A stretch of 64,000 bases of DNA from NCBI RefSeq assembly GCF_037153975.1, contig NZ_JBBAYJ010000008.1, positions 1 through 64,000 of the forward strand, read 5' to 3'. This stretch comes from Aquipuribacter sp. SD81 (lineage in GTDB: Bacteria; Actinomycetota; Actinomycetes; Actinomycetales; JBBAYJ01). The position numbers and the translations under genes were made by a program. Positions within the stretch are counted from its first letter, which is position 1. Every line of letters begins with the position of its first letter. Shown here piece by piece: positions 52,879 through 61,381 of the stretch. The notes beneath the pieces were generated by a model that did not search any database, was not told the DNA's origin, and saw only the letters and a list, made by a program, of their open reading frames with translations.

Positions 52879-55305
52879 TCACACCTCGCACTGGCCCGAG
52901 CTGCGGCCCAGCACCGTCGTGCCCGTCATGACGGGTGCGCCGGCGTTGCCCGTGCACGACAGGTCGCCGCGCACCGACGTGCCGCTGAGGTCGGCTGCCG
53001 CCTCACCGGTCGAGCCGTCGACGCTCACGGTCCCGCGCAGGTCGGCGCCGGTGACGCGCACCTCGCCCGTGGTGCCCGTCAGCTCGACGCGGCCGTTGAC
53101 CCGCACGCCGTCCAGCGACACGACGGCCGCGTCGGTGGCGGTGATGCCTCCGTTGAACCGGCCGTCCACGGCGACGAGCGTCGCCCCCTCGCCGACCGTG
53201 ACCCGGCCGCGGACGGTGGCGCCGTCCACGCAGGCGACGCCCTCGGTCACCCGCACGGCGCCCCGGACGTCGCCGGTCCACGTCTCGGTGCACTGGTCCG
53301 GTGCGGTGACCTCGACGGTCGTGGTGTTGCCGGCGACGTCGGTCGCCCGCACCGTGACGGTGCGGTCCCCGATGGCCGCCCCCAGGTAGGCACCGTCCCC
53401 GCAGGCGGCCCACTCGCCGCCGTCGACCCGGTACTCGCACGACGCGACGCCCGAGCTCTCGGTCACGCCCTCGGGCAGCGGGTCCGTCACCGACACCGAC
53501 AGGTCGAACCCGTCGACGCTCGCGTCGACGACCGGGGCCGTCGTGTCGAGCCGGTAGTAGTCCTCGACGCTCCACAGCATGACGTCGTCACCGCCGAGGG
53601 AGGCGTCGCGGTACTCGACCTGTGCCCAGTTCGTGCCCTCGACCGCGTCGAGCGGCAGGGTCATGCCCTGCTCGATGCCGGATGTGACCTGCTCGTCCGC
53701 CACGGTCCGCGGACCGCCGTCGTGGCCCTCGACGAGACGCAGCCACGCCGGAGCGAGGCCGGTGCCGTTGTAGTCGGTCCACTCCACGCGCAGCTCCGGC
53801 GCCTCGTTCAGCCACTCGTCCTCGGCGACCGCCTCGCCGTCTGCCGTCACGACGGTCGTCTCGACGTGGACCGGGGAGTTGTAGCCGGCCATCAGCGTCT
53901 CCCACTCCTCGAGGGTGACGGGGATGACCGAGCCGTGGCGCGGGCTCACGGGCAGCGACCAGTACGGCGAGGTCTCGTCCACGGCGTCGCACGTGCGCGA
54001 CAGGCCGGTGGTGTTGCACCACGACTGGCCGAGGTACTCCCACTCGTCCGGGGGCACGTCCATGGACGGCGCGCGCCACGCGACGTACCCGCCGCCGGAG
54101 GCGTAGTCGATGAACACGTAGTACATGTCCTCGACGTTGTCCTTGAACACGAGCGGGCCCTCGAGGTTGCCGCCGGTCAGCCCCGGGACCTGCCACTTGC
54201 TCGACCCGTCGGGCTCGCCGACCATCGTCCACGCGCCGGCGTCGGTCGACAGCGGCGTGATCGGGATCTTGTTCACCGCATAGGGCTCGGTGTCCTCCGG
54301 ACCCCACGTGTCGTGGAGGTCGTCGAGGGAGTCGATGTACTGCAGCAGGACGCGGAAGCCGTTCTCGTCCTTCGTCAGGCGGTAGACGCGGTCGTCCGTC
54401 GCGATCATCGTCGAGTCGATCATGCCCCAGCCCTGCCGGCCGGTGGACCGGTCGAGGTTCACCCACGTCTTCGGCTCGGTGAACGTCACGAAGTCCTTGG
54501 TGGTCGTGACCCTGATCCGGTTGTACGAGATCTGCCGGGTGTCGCGGGTGGCGATGTTCTCGTCGGGGTAGAGGTTCGAGGCCCAGAAGACGATGTACTC
54601 GTCCCGGCTCTCGTCGTAGAAGGCCTCCGGCGCCCAGACGTTGCCGGCGTGGTCGTCCTCGACCTTGATGAACCGCGCGTCGGACCAGTTGACGAGGTCC
54701 TCGGACTCGTAGACCACGAGGTTGCGGGAGCCGCGCGACTGCCGGTACGACCACGACTGGCCGTCCTGGTAGGTCTTGAGGTCGGTGGCGAGCAGGTAGA
54801 ACTTCTCGCCGTCGCCGGAGCGGATGAGGGACGGGTCGCGCAGCCCCTGTTGGCCCTGCGGCGGGTTCACAGTCTGCAGTACGGGCTGGGAGACGGACGT
54901 GCCCTCGTCGTAGTTGAGCTCGTACCAGTTGAAGGGGTCGTTGCCCTTGGACGCGCTGAGCCAGATCTGCTCGCCGTTGCGCCCGCCGTCGTCGCCGCCG
55001 TGGAAGGAGGCGAAGACGTACCGCTCGTAGGGGGTGCCATCCGGAGCCGTCTCCGCCGGAGCGGCCGCCGTGTCGACCGCTGTGACCGCCGTCCCGACAG
55101 CGGCCTCGCCCGCAGCTCCGACCGCGGCGGTAGAGCCGGTGTCGCTCCCGCCCGGGGTTCGCGCCGACACCGGCGCGGGCGTCAGCACCGCGACACCCAC
55201 GGCCCCTGCGGCCGCGATCGCGACCATGCGGGCCGGGGTCCGGCTGCTCGACCTGAGCGAGCCCCTCCCGACCTGCCCCCATCTCGTCGTCCTCGACATG
55301 TCCAT
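52879..55305 (-). CDS. Secreted GH43-like glycosidase with C-terminal beta-repeat domain
   Basis: An 808-residue exported enzyme. Signal peptide to about residue 48 (AIAAAGAVGVAVLTPAPVSA), a ~45-residue Ala/Thr linker, then a five-bladed-propeller GH43-type catalytic domain (about 93-480) with the catalytic Asp in LRDPSLIR (D157), APE motif (E227) and general-acid Glu in LEGPLVF (E382). About 480-690 holds Ig-like or FN3-like modules. The last ~130 residues are a short-period beta-helix-like domain (VTVGEGATLVAVDGRF, VNGRVELTGTTGEVRV). Arabinan- or xylan-debranching activity is likely; subfamily not assigned. ATG at 55305 after GAGAGGT. A LacI-type operator lies 140 bp upstream, but no lacI gene is adjacent. 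Confidence 0.83.
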   Translation of the reverse strand: MDMSRTTRWGQVGRGSLRSSSRTPARMVAIAAAGAVGVAVLTPAPVSARTPGGSDTGSTAAVGAAGEAAVGTAVTAVDTAAAPAETAPDGTPYERYVFASFHGGDDGGRNGEQIWLSASKGNDPFNWYELNYDEGTSVSQPVLQTVNPPQGQQGLRDPSLIRSGDGEKFYLLATDLKTYQDGQSWSYRQSRGSRNLVVYESEDLVNWSDARFIKVEDDHAGNVWAPEAFYDESRDEYIVFWASNLYPDENIATRDTRQISYNRIRVTTTKDFVTFTEPKTWVNLDRSTGRQGWGMIDSTMIATDDRVYRLTKDENGFRVLLQYIDSLDDLHDTWGPEDTEPYAVNKIPITPLSTDAGAWTMVGEPDGSSKWQVPGLTGGNLEGPLVFKDNVEDMYYVFIDYASGGGYVAWRAPSMDVPPDEWEYLGQSWCNTTGLSRTCDAVDETSPYWSLPVSPRHGSVIPVTLEEWETLMAGYNSPVHVETTVVTADGEAVAEDEWLNEAPELRVEWTDYNGTGLAPAWLRLVEGHDGGPRTVADEQVTSGIEQGMTLPLDAVEGTNWAQVEYRDASLGGDDVMLWSVEDYYRLDTTAPVVDASVDGFDLSVSVTDPLPEGVTESSGVASCEYRVDGGEWAACGDGAYLGAAIGDRTVTVRATDVAGNTTTVEVTAPDQCTETWTGDVRGAVRVTEGVACVDGATVRGRVTVGEGATLVAVDGRFNGGITATDAAVVSLDGVRVNGRVELTGTTGEVRVTGADLRGTVSVDGSTGEAAADLSGTSVRGDLSCTGNAGAPVMTGTTVLGRSSGQCEV

Positions 55306-55609
55306 CGGCGTACCTCTCTGTCGCCTCGGGAGCCCGCCCGCTGCGGGCTCGTCCCGTCGGCCCGACGCCGCCCTTGGGTCGTGCGCGGTCCGGCGAGGTC
55401 GAGCGCCCGGTCGGCCAGGACCGGTCGCCATCGACCGATCAAGAGTATTAGCGCTAACACGAGGGCCGTCAACGGGTCGAGGGCGATATGGGAACCACGG
55501 TCGTGCCCCTCACGTCATACCAGGGGGCTGCCGATACCGGCTGTACCGTGAGTCAGCAGATCCGTCCAGGCCGGACGCCCGTCCGGCCCAGCCGAGCACT
55601 AGGTAGGGC
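55306..55609. other. Gap between GH43 and LCP genes, divergent promoters
   Basis: 304 bp without a gene. It holds the LacI-type operator at 55445-55460 and the start regions of both divergent genes. Nothing else recognised. Confidence 0.7.
55445..55460. promoter_or_regulatory. LacI-type operator upstream of GH43 gene
   Basis: GTATTAGCGCTAACAC is a 16-bp palindrome with one mismatched pair. The TTAGCGCTAA core resembles operators of LacI-family pentose/arabinan regulators in actinobacteria (from memory). It differs from the CGAACCGGTTCG sites at 5970-6352, so another LacI protein, possibly the one at 144-1586, is expected to bind. Confidence 0.7.
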
Positions 55610-57103
55610 ATGAGCACGAACGCGCGCGGTCGGCACGTCCGCGACCCGCGGCACCCGGCGCTGTCGCTGCTCCTGCGGGGGCTGCTGACGGCGGTCGCCG
55701 CCGTCCTCGTCGTCTCGCTGACCGCCGCGGCGGTCCTCGTCCGCCAGCTCGACGGCAACATCGAGGCCGCGGACGTGGAGCCGCTGCTGGAGGACCGGCC
55801 GACGCCGACGGTGCGGGCCGACGGCACCAGCGGCGGGGAGGCCCTCAACATCCTCGTGCTCGGCGCGGACCGCGCCGGCAGCGAGAGCGCCGACGTGCAG
55901 CTCGGCGGGGCCACGGAGCAGAGCCGCCGCTCCGACACCTCGATCCTCGTGCACCTCACCGCGGACCGCTCGCGCGCGACGCTCGTCAGCATCCCGCGCG
56001 ACTCCATGGTGCAGAGCCCGTCGTGCCTCCTCGAGGACGGCACGCGCTCGCCGGGCGGGCTCATCCAGTACAACTCCGCGTTCGAGGTGGGCGGCGCCGC
56101 CTGCTCGATCGCGACGCTGGAGGCCGCGACCGGCGTGTTCATCGACCACTACGTCGTCGTCGACTACGACGGCTTCATCGACATCGTCGACGCGCTCGGC
56201 GGGGTGCGGGTGTGCCTGCCCGAGGCCGTCGACGACTCCTTCTCCGGGCTCGACCTGCCCGCGGGGGAGCAGACGGTTATCGGCGACCAGGCGCTCGCCT
56301 ACGTGCGGGCGCGCAAGATCGGTGACGGCTCCGACCTCAGCCGCATCGAGCGGCAGCAGGCGTTCCTGTCCTCCATGGTCCAGCAGGCCACGAGCTCGGG
56401 CCTGCTCACGCGCCCGAACCGCCTCATCAGCGTCCTCGACGCCGGCACGCGCTCCCTCACCACCGACCCCGGCCTCGCGAGCGTGACGGCGCTGGCGAGC
56501 GTCGCGCGCTCGGTGCAGGCGCTGCCCGCCGAGGACGTCCGCTTCCTCACCGTGCCGAACGAGCCGTGGCCGCAGGACCCCAACCGGGTCGTGTGGAGCG
56601 CGGAGGCCGAGCAGGTGTGGGAGGCGATCCGCGAGGACGAGCCGCTGCCGGGCGAGGAGCCCGAGCCGGAGCCGAGCGCGGCACCGAGCGCGACCGAGGC
56701 CCCGCCGCCGCTCACGGTCGGTCCCGACGAGATCAGCGTCGACGTCGTCAACGCCGGTTCCCGGGGCGGTGCCGCCGGTGACGCCGCGACCGACCTGCGC
56801 ATCCAGGGCTTCACCGTCGCCTCGATCCTCAACGGCGACACCGAGGTGGCCGGCGTCCGGCTGCTCGTGCCGCCGGGCCAGGAGGAGGCGGCCCGCACCG
56901 TGGCGGCCGCGTTCGAGGGCGCCGACGTGGAGTCCGGGCCCGGCCTCGAGCGCATCCGCGTCGAGCTCGGCGACGGGGCGCCGTTCGTGCAGGAGGTCCC
57001 GAACCGGCTCGGCGACGAGCCGCTGCCGGAGCGCACCCTGCCGCAGGACCCGAGCAGCCCCACCCTGTCGGTGCGCGCCGCGACCGACGACATCTGCGCC
57101 TGA
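55610..57103 (+). CDS. LytR-CpsA-Psr (LCP) family wall-polymer ligase
   Basis: A 497-residue membrane-anchored protein. One N-terminal transmembrane helix (about 20-46), then the LCP catalytic domain (about 80-300; NILVLGADRAGS, RRSDTSILVHLTADRSRATLVSIPRDSMV with its Arg/Asp pyrophosphate-binding residues, YNSAFEVGG, LSRIERQQAFLSSM), a Pro/Glu-rich linker (about 345-365) and a LytR_C domain (about 370-460). LCP proteins attach undecaprenyl-linked glycans to the cell wall from outside the membrane. ATG start after GGTAGGG. It could attach the glycan made by the 43.8-51.5 kb operon (inference from proximity). Confidence 0.92.
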   Translation: MSTNARGRHVRDPRHPALSLLLRGLLTAVAAVLVVSLTAAAVLVRQLDGNIEAADVEPLLEDRPTPTVRADGTSGGEALNILVLGADRAGSESADVQLGGATEQSRRSDTSILVHLTADRSRATLVSIPRDSMVQSPSCLLEDGTRSPGGLIQYNSAFEVGGAACSIATLEAATGVFIDHYVVVDYDGFIDIVDALGGVRVCLPEAVDDSFSGLDLPAGEQTVIGDQALAYVRARKIGDGSDLSRIERQQAFLSSMVQQATSSGLLTRPNRLISVLDAGTRSLTTDPGLASVTALASVARSVQALPAEDVRFLTVPNEPWPQDPNRVVWSAEAEQVWEAIREDEPLPGEEPEPEPSAAPSATEAPPPLTVGPDEISVDVVNAGSRGGAAGDAATDLRIQGFTVASILNGDTEVAGVRLLVPPGQEEAARTVAAAFEGADVESGPGLERIRVELGDGAPFVQEVPNRLGDEPLPERTLPQDPSSPTLSVRAATDDICA

Positions 57104-57147
57104 GCCCGGCTCGACGGGTCCCGTCGACCCAGTACTCTTCTGTCCTC

Positions 57148-57236
57148 GGAGGCGTCGCCTAGTGGCCTATGGCGCCCGCCTGCTAAGCGGGTTGGGGGTA
57201 GTAACCCCCTCGCGGGTTCAAATCCCGCCGCCTCCG
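57148..57236 (+). tRNA. tRNA-Ser (anticodon GCT)
   Basis: Class-II tRNA of 89 nt. Acceptor strands GGAGGCG (57148-57154) and CGCCTCC (57229-57235) with discriminator G57236; anticodon loop CTGCTAA with GCT at 57182-57184; long variable arm; T-arm CGGGTTCAAATCCCG. CCA is not encoded. Reads AGC and AGU. Confidence 0.95.
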
Positions 57237-57245
57237 CTCCAGGAC

Positions 57246-57275
57246 GTGGGTCCGGCCCGGCAGGGCCGGGCCCAC
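57246..57275. terminator. Hairpin after tRNA-Ser
   Basis: 13-nt arms (57246-57258 and 57263-57275) with one G-T wobble around GGCA. It lies 10 nt after the tRNA and 8 nt before the cupredoxin stop on the other strand, so it can serve both. Confidence 0.75.
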
Positions 57276-57282
57276 TGCCGTC

Positions 57283-57648
57283 TCAGCGGACGGCGAGGCG
57301 GTAGATGAGCAGGCCGGTGTCGTGCGTCTCGATCTCGAAGACGCCCTGCAGGTCCGCCGTGAACGTCGTCTCGCCGGTGCCGGGGCCGTCGAGGCGGACG
57401 TACTCGTCGAAGCCGTGCACGTGCACCTCGACGGGGGCGTCGGACGTCACCTGCAGGGTCACCTCGGTGCCGCGCGGCACCTCGGGCGCCTCCTCGGGGA
57501 TGACGACCTCGCCGTCGACGAGCTCCGCCGTCAGCGTCACCGGGTCGCCCGGCTCGGCGGCGGGGCTCCCGCCGCCGCAGCCCGCCGCCCCGGCCACGGC
57601 GAGGGCCACGGCGAGCGGGGTGAGGGCTCGGGCGGCGGTGCGGTGCAC
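57283..57648 (-). CDS. Cupredoxin-like lipoprotein
   Basis: A 121-residue exported protein. A lipoprotein signal peptide ends in VAGAAGCGGG (lipobox AAGC). The mature part is a single cupredoxin-like beta-barrel (PRGTEVTLQVTSDAPVEVHV, HGFDEYVRLDGPGTGETTFT, LQGVFEIETHDTGLLIYRLA). Two His (HVHGF) and a third (ETHDTG) are visible but no Cys-x-x-x-His-type ligand set, so copper binding is uncertain. GTG start; 78 bp downstream of copD, last gene of the set. Confidence 0.82.
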   Translation of the reverse strand: MHRTAARALTPLAVALAVAGAAGCGGGSPAAEPGDPVTLTAELVDGEVVIPEEAPEVPRGTEVTLQVTSDAPVEVHVHGFDEYVRLDGPGTGETTFTADLQGVFEIETHDTGLLIYRLAVR

Positions 57649-57726
57649 GGGGGCTCCTTCGGCTGCGGTGGGCGGGACGGGTCGCGGGGCCCGCGGTCGA
57701 GTGCGCGGGCCGCGGGCTTGCCCGCG

Positions 57727-58791
57727 TCAGGGCGTCGGCGTCCGGGACAGCGCGACCGCGAGCCCGAACGTCGCCCCCATGATGCCCACCTCCGCGACGG
57801 CGAGACGACGGAAGGCCCCCGCCTCGCCGGCGCGCAGCCGACGCAGGGTGCGCGTCCGGTGCAGCGCACCCGCCACGCCGAGCAGCAGCAGGGCCGCGAC
57901 CTTCCCGAGCAGCAGGACGCCGTACGCGGACGACACCCACGCGGCGGGGTCGGGGATGCGGACCCACGCGTTGAGCAGGCCGGAGGCGGCGACCACGACG
58001 AAGGCCGTGAGCGCGAGCCCGTCGAAGCGGGCGACGGCCGGCACGAGCGCGTCGGGCGAGGACCGCAGGTGCACGGTGACGCCCGCCAGGCCCCCCACCC
58101 ACGCGAGGGCCGCGAGCACGTGGACGACGAGGCTCGTGAGCGCGAGCTGGTGGTTCGCGGCGGACGCGGAGTGCCCGGTGAGCAGCGGGTAGGCGACGGC
58201 CACACCCGTCGGCACGAGGAGCACGAGGGCCGTCCGCGGGCCGACCCGGCCGTCGCGGCGCAGCAGGACGGCGGTGGTGGCGGCGAGCGCGAGCGCGAGC
58301 CCGGCCGTCACCGCGTGGGTGCGGGCCTGCGGGATGATGACGAGGTAGTCCAGCACCTGGCCGCTGCCGAGGACGGCGGGGACCGGCTGGTTGGAGATGT
58401 CGGAGGCGCCGAGGAGCGCCGAGGCGACCGAGACGGCCGCCCACCCCGCCGCCCAGCCCGGCACGCCGCGTGCCGGTGAGGAGCGCAGCGCCCCTGCGGG
58501 CGCGAGCACGCACGTGAGCAGCCCCGCGACGACGGCGACGGCGGCGAGCTCGCCGGCCAGCCGGGCCACCGGCAGCAGGGCGCGGGTGAGCGGCCCCGCG
58601 TCGTCGAGGACCGACACCTCACCCGGGTCGGTGAGCCACCCGACGAGCAGGAGGACCGCGAGCGCGGCGCCGCCCACGAGGCCCGGGACGAGGCCACGGA
58701 CCGGCGGCCGCGCGGCCCTGCGCGCGTCCGGGGACCGGTCCCCGGTCACCGCGACCGGTGCCGTCCCGCCCGTCCTGCCGCTGCCCGTCAC
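57727..58791 (-). CDS. copD: CopD-family copper resistance membrane protein
   Basis: A 354-residue polytopic membrane protein with about eight helices. It has the CopD-like histidine-bearing helices (YPLLTGHSASAANHQLALTS, VVHVLAALAWVGGLAGVTVH). CopD proteins are proposed to move copper across the membrane with CopC as periplasmic partner. GTG start at 58791 follows AGGGAGAGG. The 105-bp gap upstream separates it from the membrane-protein gene of the same set. Confidence 0.85.
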   Translation of the reverse strand: MTGSGRTGGTAPVAVTGDRSPDARRAARPPVRGLVPGLVGGAALAVLLLVGWLTDPGEVSVLDDAGPLTRALLPVARLAGELAAVAVVAGLLTCVLAPAGALRSSPARGVPGWAAGWAAVSVASALLGASDISNQPVPAVLGSGQVLDYLVIIPQARTHAVTAGLALALAATTAVLLRRDGRVGPRTALVLLVPTGVAVAYPLLTGHSASAANHQLALTSLVVHVLAALAWVGGLAGVTVHLRSSPDALVPAVARFDGLALTAFVVVAASGLLNAWVRIPDPAAWVSSAYGVLLLGKVAALLLLGVAGALHRTRTLRRLRAGEAGAFRRLAVAEVGIMGATFGLAVALSRTPTP

Positions 58792-58895
58792 GCCTCTCCC
58801 TCGAGCCGGGGGGCGTGCGTCCCTGCCGCCCCGTCGCGTCCTGCACCCTAGCCGCGCGGGCGTCGCCTGCCGCGGGGCGGACCGGTCGGTGGGCC

Positions 58896-60251
58896 TCACC
58901 CGGCGAACAGGAGCACCAATCCCGCGACGGTGTAGGCGACCATGAGCAGCAGCAGCGGGACCTGCCCGGCGACGGCCCTGCCGCGCGGCAGCAGCGCGAG
59001 GGCGCGGTCGTGCGCGAGGACCGTGCCGAGCACGTGACCGAAGACGATCGCGACGACCTGCAGCAGCGCGACGCCGGCCGGGTCGGTGAGGGCGGCGCTC
59101 ACCGAGAGGTCCGCGGTGCCGAACCAGTCGGCCCCGGTCCCCAGGGGGTCGGAGGCGAGGGCGAGCGTGCGCTGTCCCTCGAGGACGAGCAGCGAGTAGT
59201 AGTGCGCGACGAGGTACCCCACCGCGATCGGCACGAGGGAGTGCGCGAGCTCGCCGGGCAGCACGTCCCGCAGCCCGCGGTCGCCGCCCGCCGCGGCGCG
59301 GGTGGCGACGACGTAGGCGAGCACGACGAGCCCGACGACTCCCGCGAGCACGACGGTGTCGACCACCACGCGCGGCAGCCCGGAGCTCTGCGCCACCCTC
59401 ACGTAGCGGGTCGCGGAGGTGAGCGAGTCGAACATCGTGGAGCCGAGCAGGAGGCACAGCAGCGCGACGAGGCCCGGCGCGGGGCGCAGCGACGCCGCAC
59501 CGTCGAGGGGGGTGCGCAGCACGAGGACGCCGTCCTCCCGCCGGCCGAGCGGCGACAGCCGGCCGACGACGTCGCTGACGGCCTCGAAGCCCTCACCGCG
59601 GGTGTACCAGCGGGCGCCGAAGAGGACCCCGGCGACCAGGTGCACCGCGACGTAGGCCCCCACCCACGCCTGCAGCACCGGCTGGGTGGCGCGGCCGGGC
59701 GCCGCGAGCTCCAGCCAGACGAACGCGGCGAGGCCCGCCGCGCCCGGCCACCAGCCGAGCCGTGCCGGCAGCTCGAGCAGGCCGTGCTCGCGGTCGACGC
59801 GCAGCACCGTCGCGAGGCCCGCGTGCACGGTCCGCAACGGGCTCACCACCCGCCACACCGGCCCGAGCAGGAGCGAGGCGGGCACGAGGCCGGCCCACAG
59901 CCACACGTAGAACATGCCGGGCGCCGGGTTGTCGACGTCGTCGGGTCCGAGCACGAGCGCGAGCGCGAACAGCAGCGTGACCGCGAGCACCGCGGCGCGC
60001 AGCACCCAGCGCAGTGCGGGGGAGTCCAGGACCCGGGCGACGGGGCGCGGCAGTGGGGTGCCCGCGCCCTGCACGAGCAGCTGCGGCGTGCGCCACGCGA
60101 GGCCGAGCACGACGAAGGACACGGCGATCGCGGCGGCCGCGCCGACGACGACGTGCAGGAACGGCAGGGGCAGGTCCTGCCGGGACCCGACGCCGTGGGC
60201 GAGGACGTCGCCGAGGACGTCGCCGAGGACGCCGCCGAGCCGCGCGAGCAT
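58896..60251 (-). CDS. Polytopic membrane protein of the copper gene set
   Basis: A 451-residue protein with roughly 10-11 predicted transmembrane helices (for example LHVVVGAAAAIAVSFVVLGL, MFYVWLWAGLVPASLLLG, LVPIAVGYLVAHYYSLLVLE). Related proteins next to copC/copD in actinobacteria are sometimes labelled fenitrothion hydrolase, a name I would not transfer. His residues in GYLVAHYYS and FGHVLGTVLAHDR could bind metal. The N-terminus has a tandem GGVLGDVLGDV repeat. ATG overlaps the copC stop (TGATG), so the two are translationally coupled. Confidence 0.75.
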   Translation of the reverse strand: MLARLGGVLGDVLGDVLAHGVGSRQDLPLPFLHVVVGAAAAIAVSFVVLGLAWRTPQLLVQGAGTPLPRPVARVLDSPALRWVLRAAVLAVTLLFALALVLGPDDVDNPAPGMFYVWLWAGLVPASLLLGPVWRVVSPLRTVHAGLATVLRVDREHGLLELPARLGWWPGAAGLAAFVWLELAAPGRATQPVLQAWVGAYVAVHLVAGVLFGARWYTRGEGFEAVSDVVGRLSPLGRREDGVLVLRTPLDGAASLRPAPGLVALLCLLLGSTMFDSLTSATRYVRVAQSSGLPRVVVDTVVLAGVVGLVVLAYVVATRAAAGGDRGLRDVLPGELAHSLVPIAVGYLVAHYYSLLVLEGQRTLALASDPLGTGADWFGTADLSVSAALTDPAGVALLQVVAIVFGHVLGTVLAHDRALALLPRGRAVAGQVPLLLLMVAYTVAGLVLLFAG

Positions 60252-61108
60252 CAGCGGCGCTTCTTGCGCGCCTTGGGCCTCGGCTTCGGCCTCCTCACCG
60301 GGGGCCGGGGCGGCGCCCCCGTCGCGCCGGTCGCGACGGCGGCGGGCCGGGCGCGACCGCGCCGGGACACCGCGACCACGGAGGCGAGTGCGGCGAGGAC
60401 GAGCACGCCCACGACGACGTAGACCGCCGGTGACGTACCGGGCGAGGCCGAGGCCCCCTCGACGGCGTCCGTGTCGACCGCGGCCGTCGGCTGCTCGGCG
60501 GCGGTCCCCTCGGCGAGGACCTCGCCGGTGTCGCGGCTGCCGCCCGGCCCCAGCTCGGCGGGGGCCTCCGCCTGCGCGACCAGCGCCTCCAGGGTGGGGT
60601 CGGGCCCCTCGGTGCGCGGCTCCCAGCCGTCGGGGGCGGCGGTGGGCTCGCCGGTGTAGGAGAAGGCGTACGTGCCCTCGACGACGTCGCCGTCGGAGGC
60701 GACCGTCGTGTAGTCGACGGTGTAGTCGCCGGCCTCCGGCCAGTGCGCGACCGGCACGTCGACCGGGAAGCCGGTGCTGTAGTACACGGGCTCCCACGTG
60801 TCGTCGACGAGGTTGAACTCCTGCACCGGCGTGTCGAGCGGGAACGGTTGGCCGTTGGACCACACGCCGTCGACGCGGGTGCCGTCCGGGGCGGTCACGG
60901 TCACGTGGGCGACGGGGACCGGCGCCTCGGTGAACACGAGCCGCACCGACTCGACCGGCTCCGAGAGCCGCGCGCCCTCGACGGGGGTCGACTCCTCCAT
61001 GACGAGGCTGCCGTGCGCGGCGGCCGGCGCCGCCGTGGCCGCGAGACCGAGCGCCGCGGCCACCGCCGCGAGCGCCGCGGCCGTGGCCCGTCGGGTGCTC
61101 CATCGCAT
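60251..61108 (-). CDS. copC: CopC-domain protein with C-terminal membrane anchor
   Basis: A 285-residue exported protein. The signal peptide ends APAAA, leaving His32 as residue 1 of the mature chain, as needed for the Cu(II) brace. The CopC domain follows (HGSLVMEESTPVEGARL, RLVFTEAPVPVAHVTV). The second His ligand, in the usual SxDGH motif, is replaced: here it reads ASDGDVVEGTYAFSY (D141). About 30 extra residues (85-118) lie before that motif. A ~60-residue acidic linker leads to a transmembrane helix (VYVVVGVLVLAALASVVAVS) and a Lys/Arg/Pro tail. ATG start; the 31-bp tandem repeat array lies immediately upstream. Confidence 0.85.
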   Translation of the reverse strand: MRWSTRRATAAALAAVAAALGLAATAAPAAAHGSLVMEESTPVEGARLSEPVESVRLVFTEAPVPVAHVTVTAPDGTRVDGVWSNGQPFPLDTPVQEFNLVDDTWEPVYYSTGFPVDVPVAHWPEAGDYTVDYTTVASDGDVVEGTYAFSYTGEPTAAPDGWEPRTEGPDPTLEALVAQAEAPAELGPGGSRDTGEVLAEGTAAEQPTAAVDTDAVEGASASPGTSPAVYVVVGVLVLAALASVVAVSRRGRARPAAVATGATGAPPRPPVRRPKPRPKARKKRR

Positions 61109-61173
61109 GGGGGCATTTCAGCACGTCGGTCCAACTATCCGTGGCGCGGTCCGCCGCCGGGGTCTGCCTTCCT

Positions 61174-61378
61174 GTCGACGTACGCCGCGTGTGTCGACAG
61201 TCGTGTCGACGTACGCCGCGTCTGTCGACAGTCGTGTCGACGTACGCCGCGTGTGTCGACAGTCGTGTCGACGTACGCCGCGTCTGTCGACAGTCCTGTC
61301 GACGTGCGTGGCCTGTGTCGACAGTCGTGTCGACGTACGTGGCATGTGTGTCGGCGGTCGTGTCGACGTGCGTCGGGG
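61174..61378. repeat. 31-bp tandem repeat array, six units plus a partial one
   Basis: Units at 61174, 61205, 61236, 61267 and 61298 are 31 bp; the sixth (61329-61361) is 33 bp, then a 17-bp remnant. Each begins GTCGACGTACG (or GTGCG) and contains a second GTCGAC. Units one and three are the same, and units two and four nearly so, showing that a 62-bp dimer was duplicated. It fills the gap between copC and the NUDIX gene and has no spacers. Confidence 0.92.
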
Positions 61379-61381
61379 CCC

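Noticed and set aside
61174-61378. CRISPR array
   Set aside because: The 31-bp units are directly adjacent with no spacers and there are no cas genes in the window.
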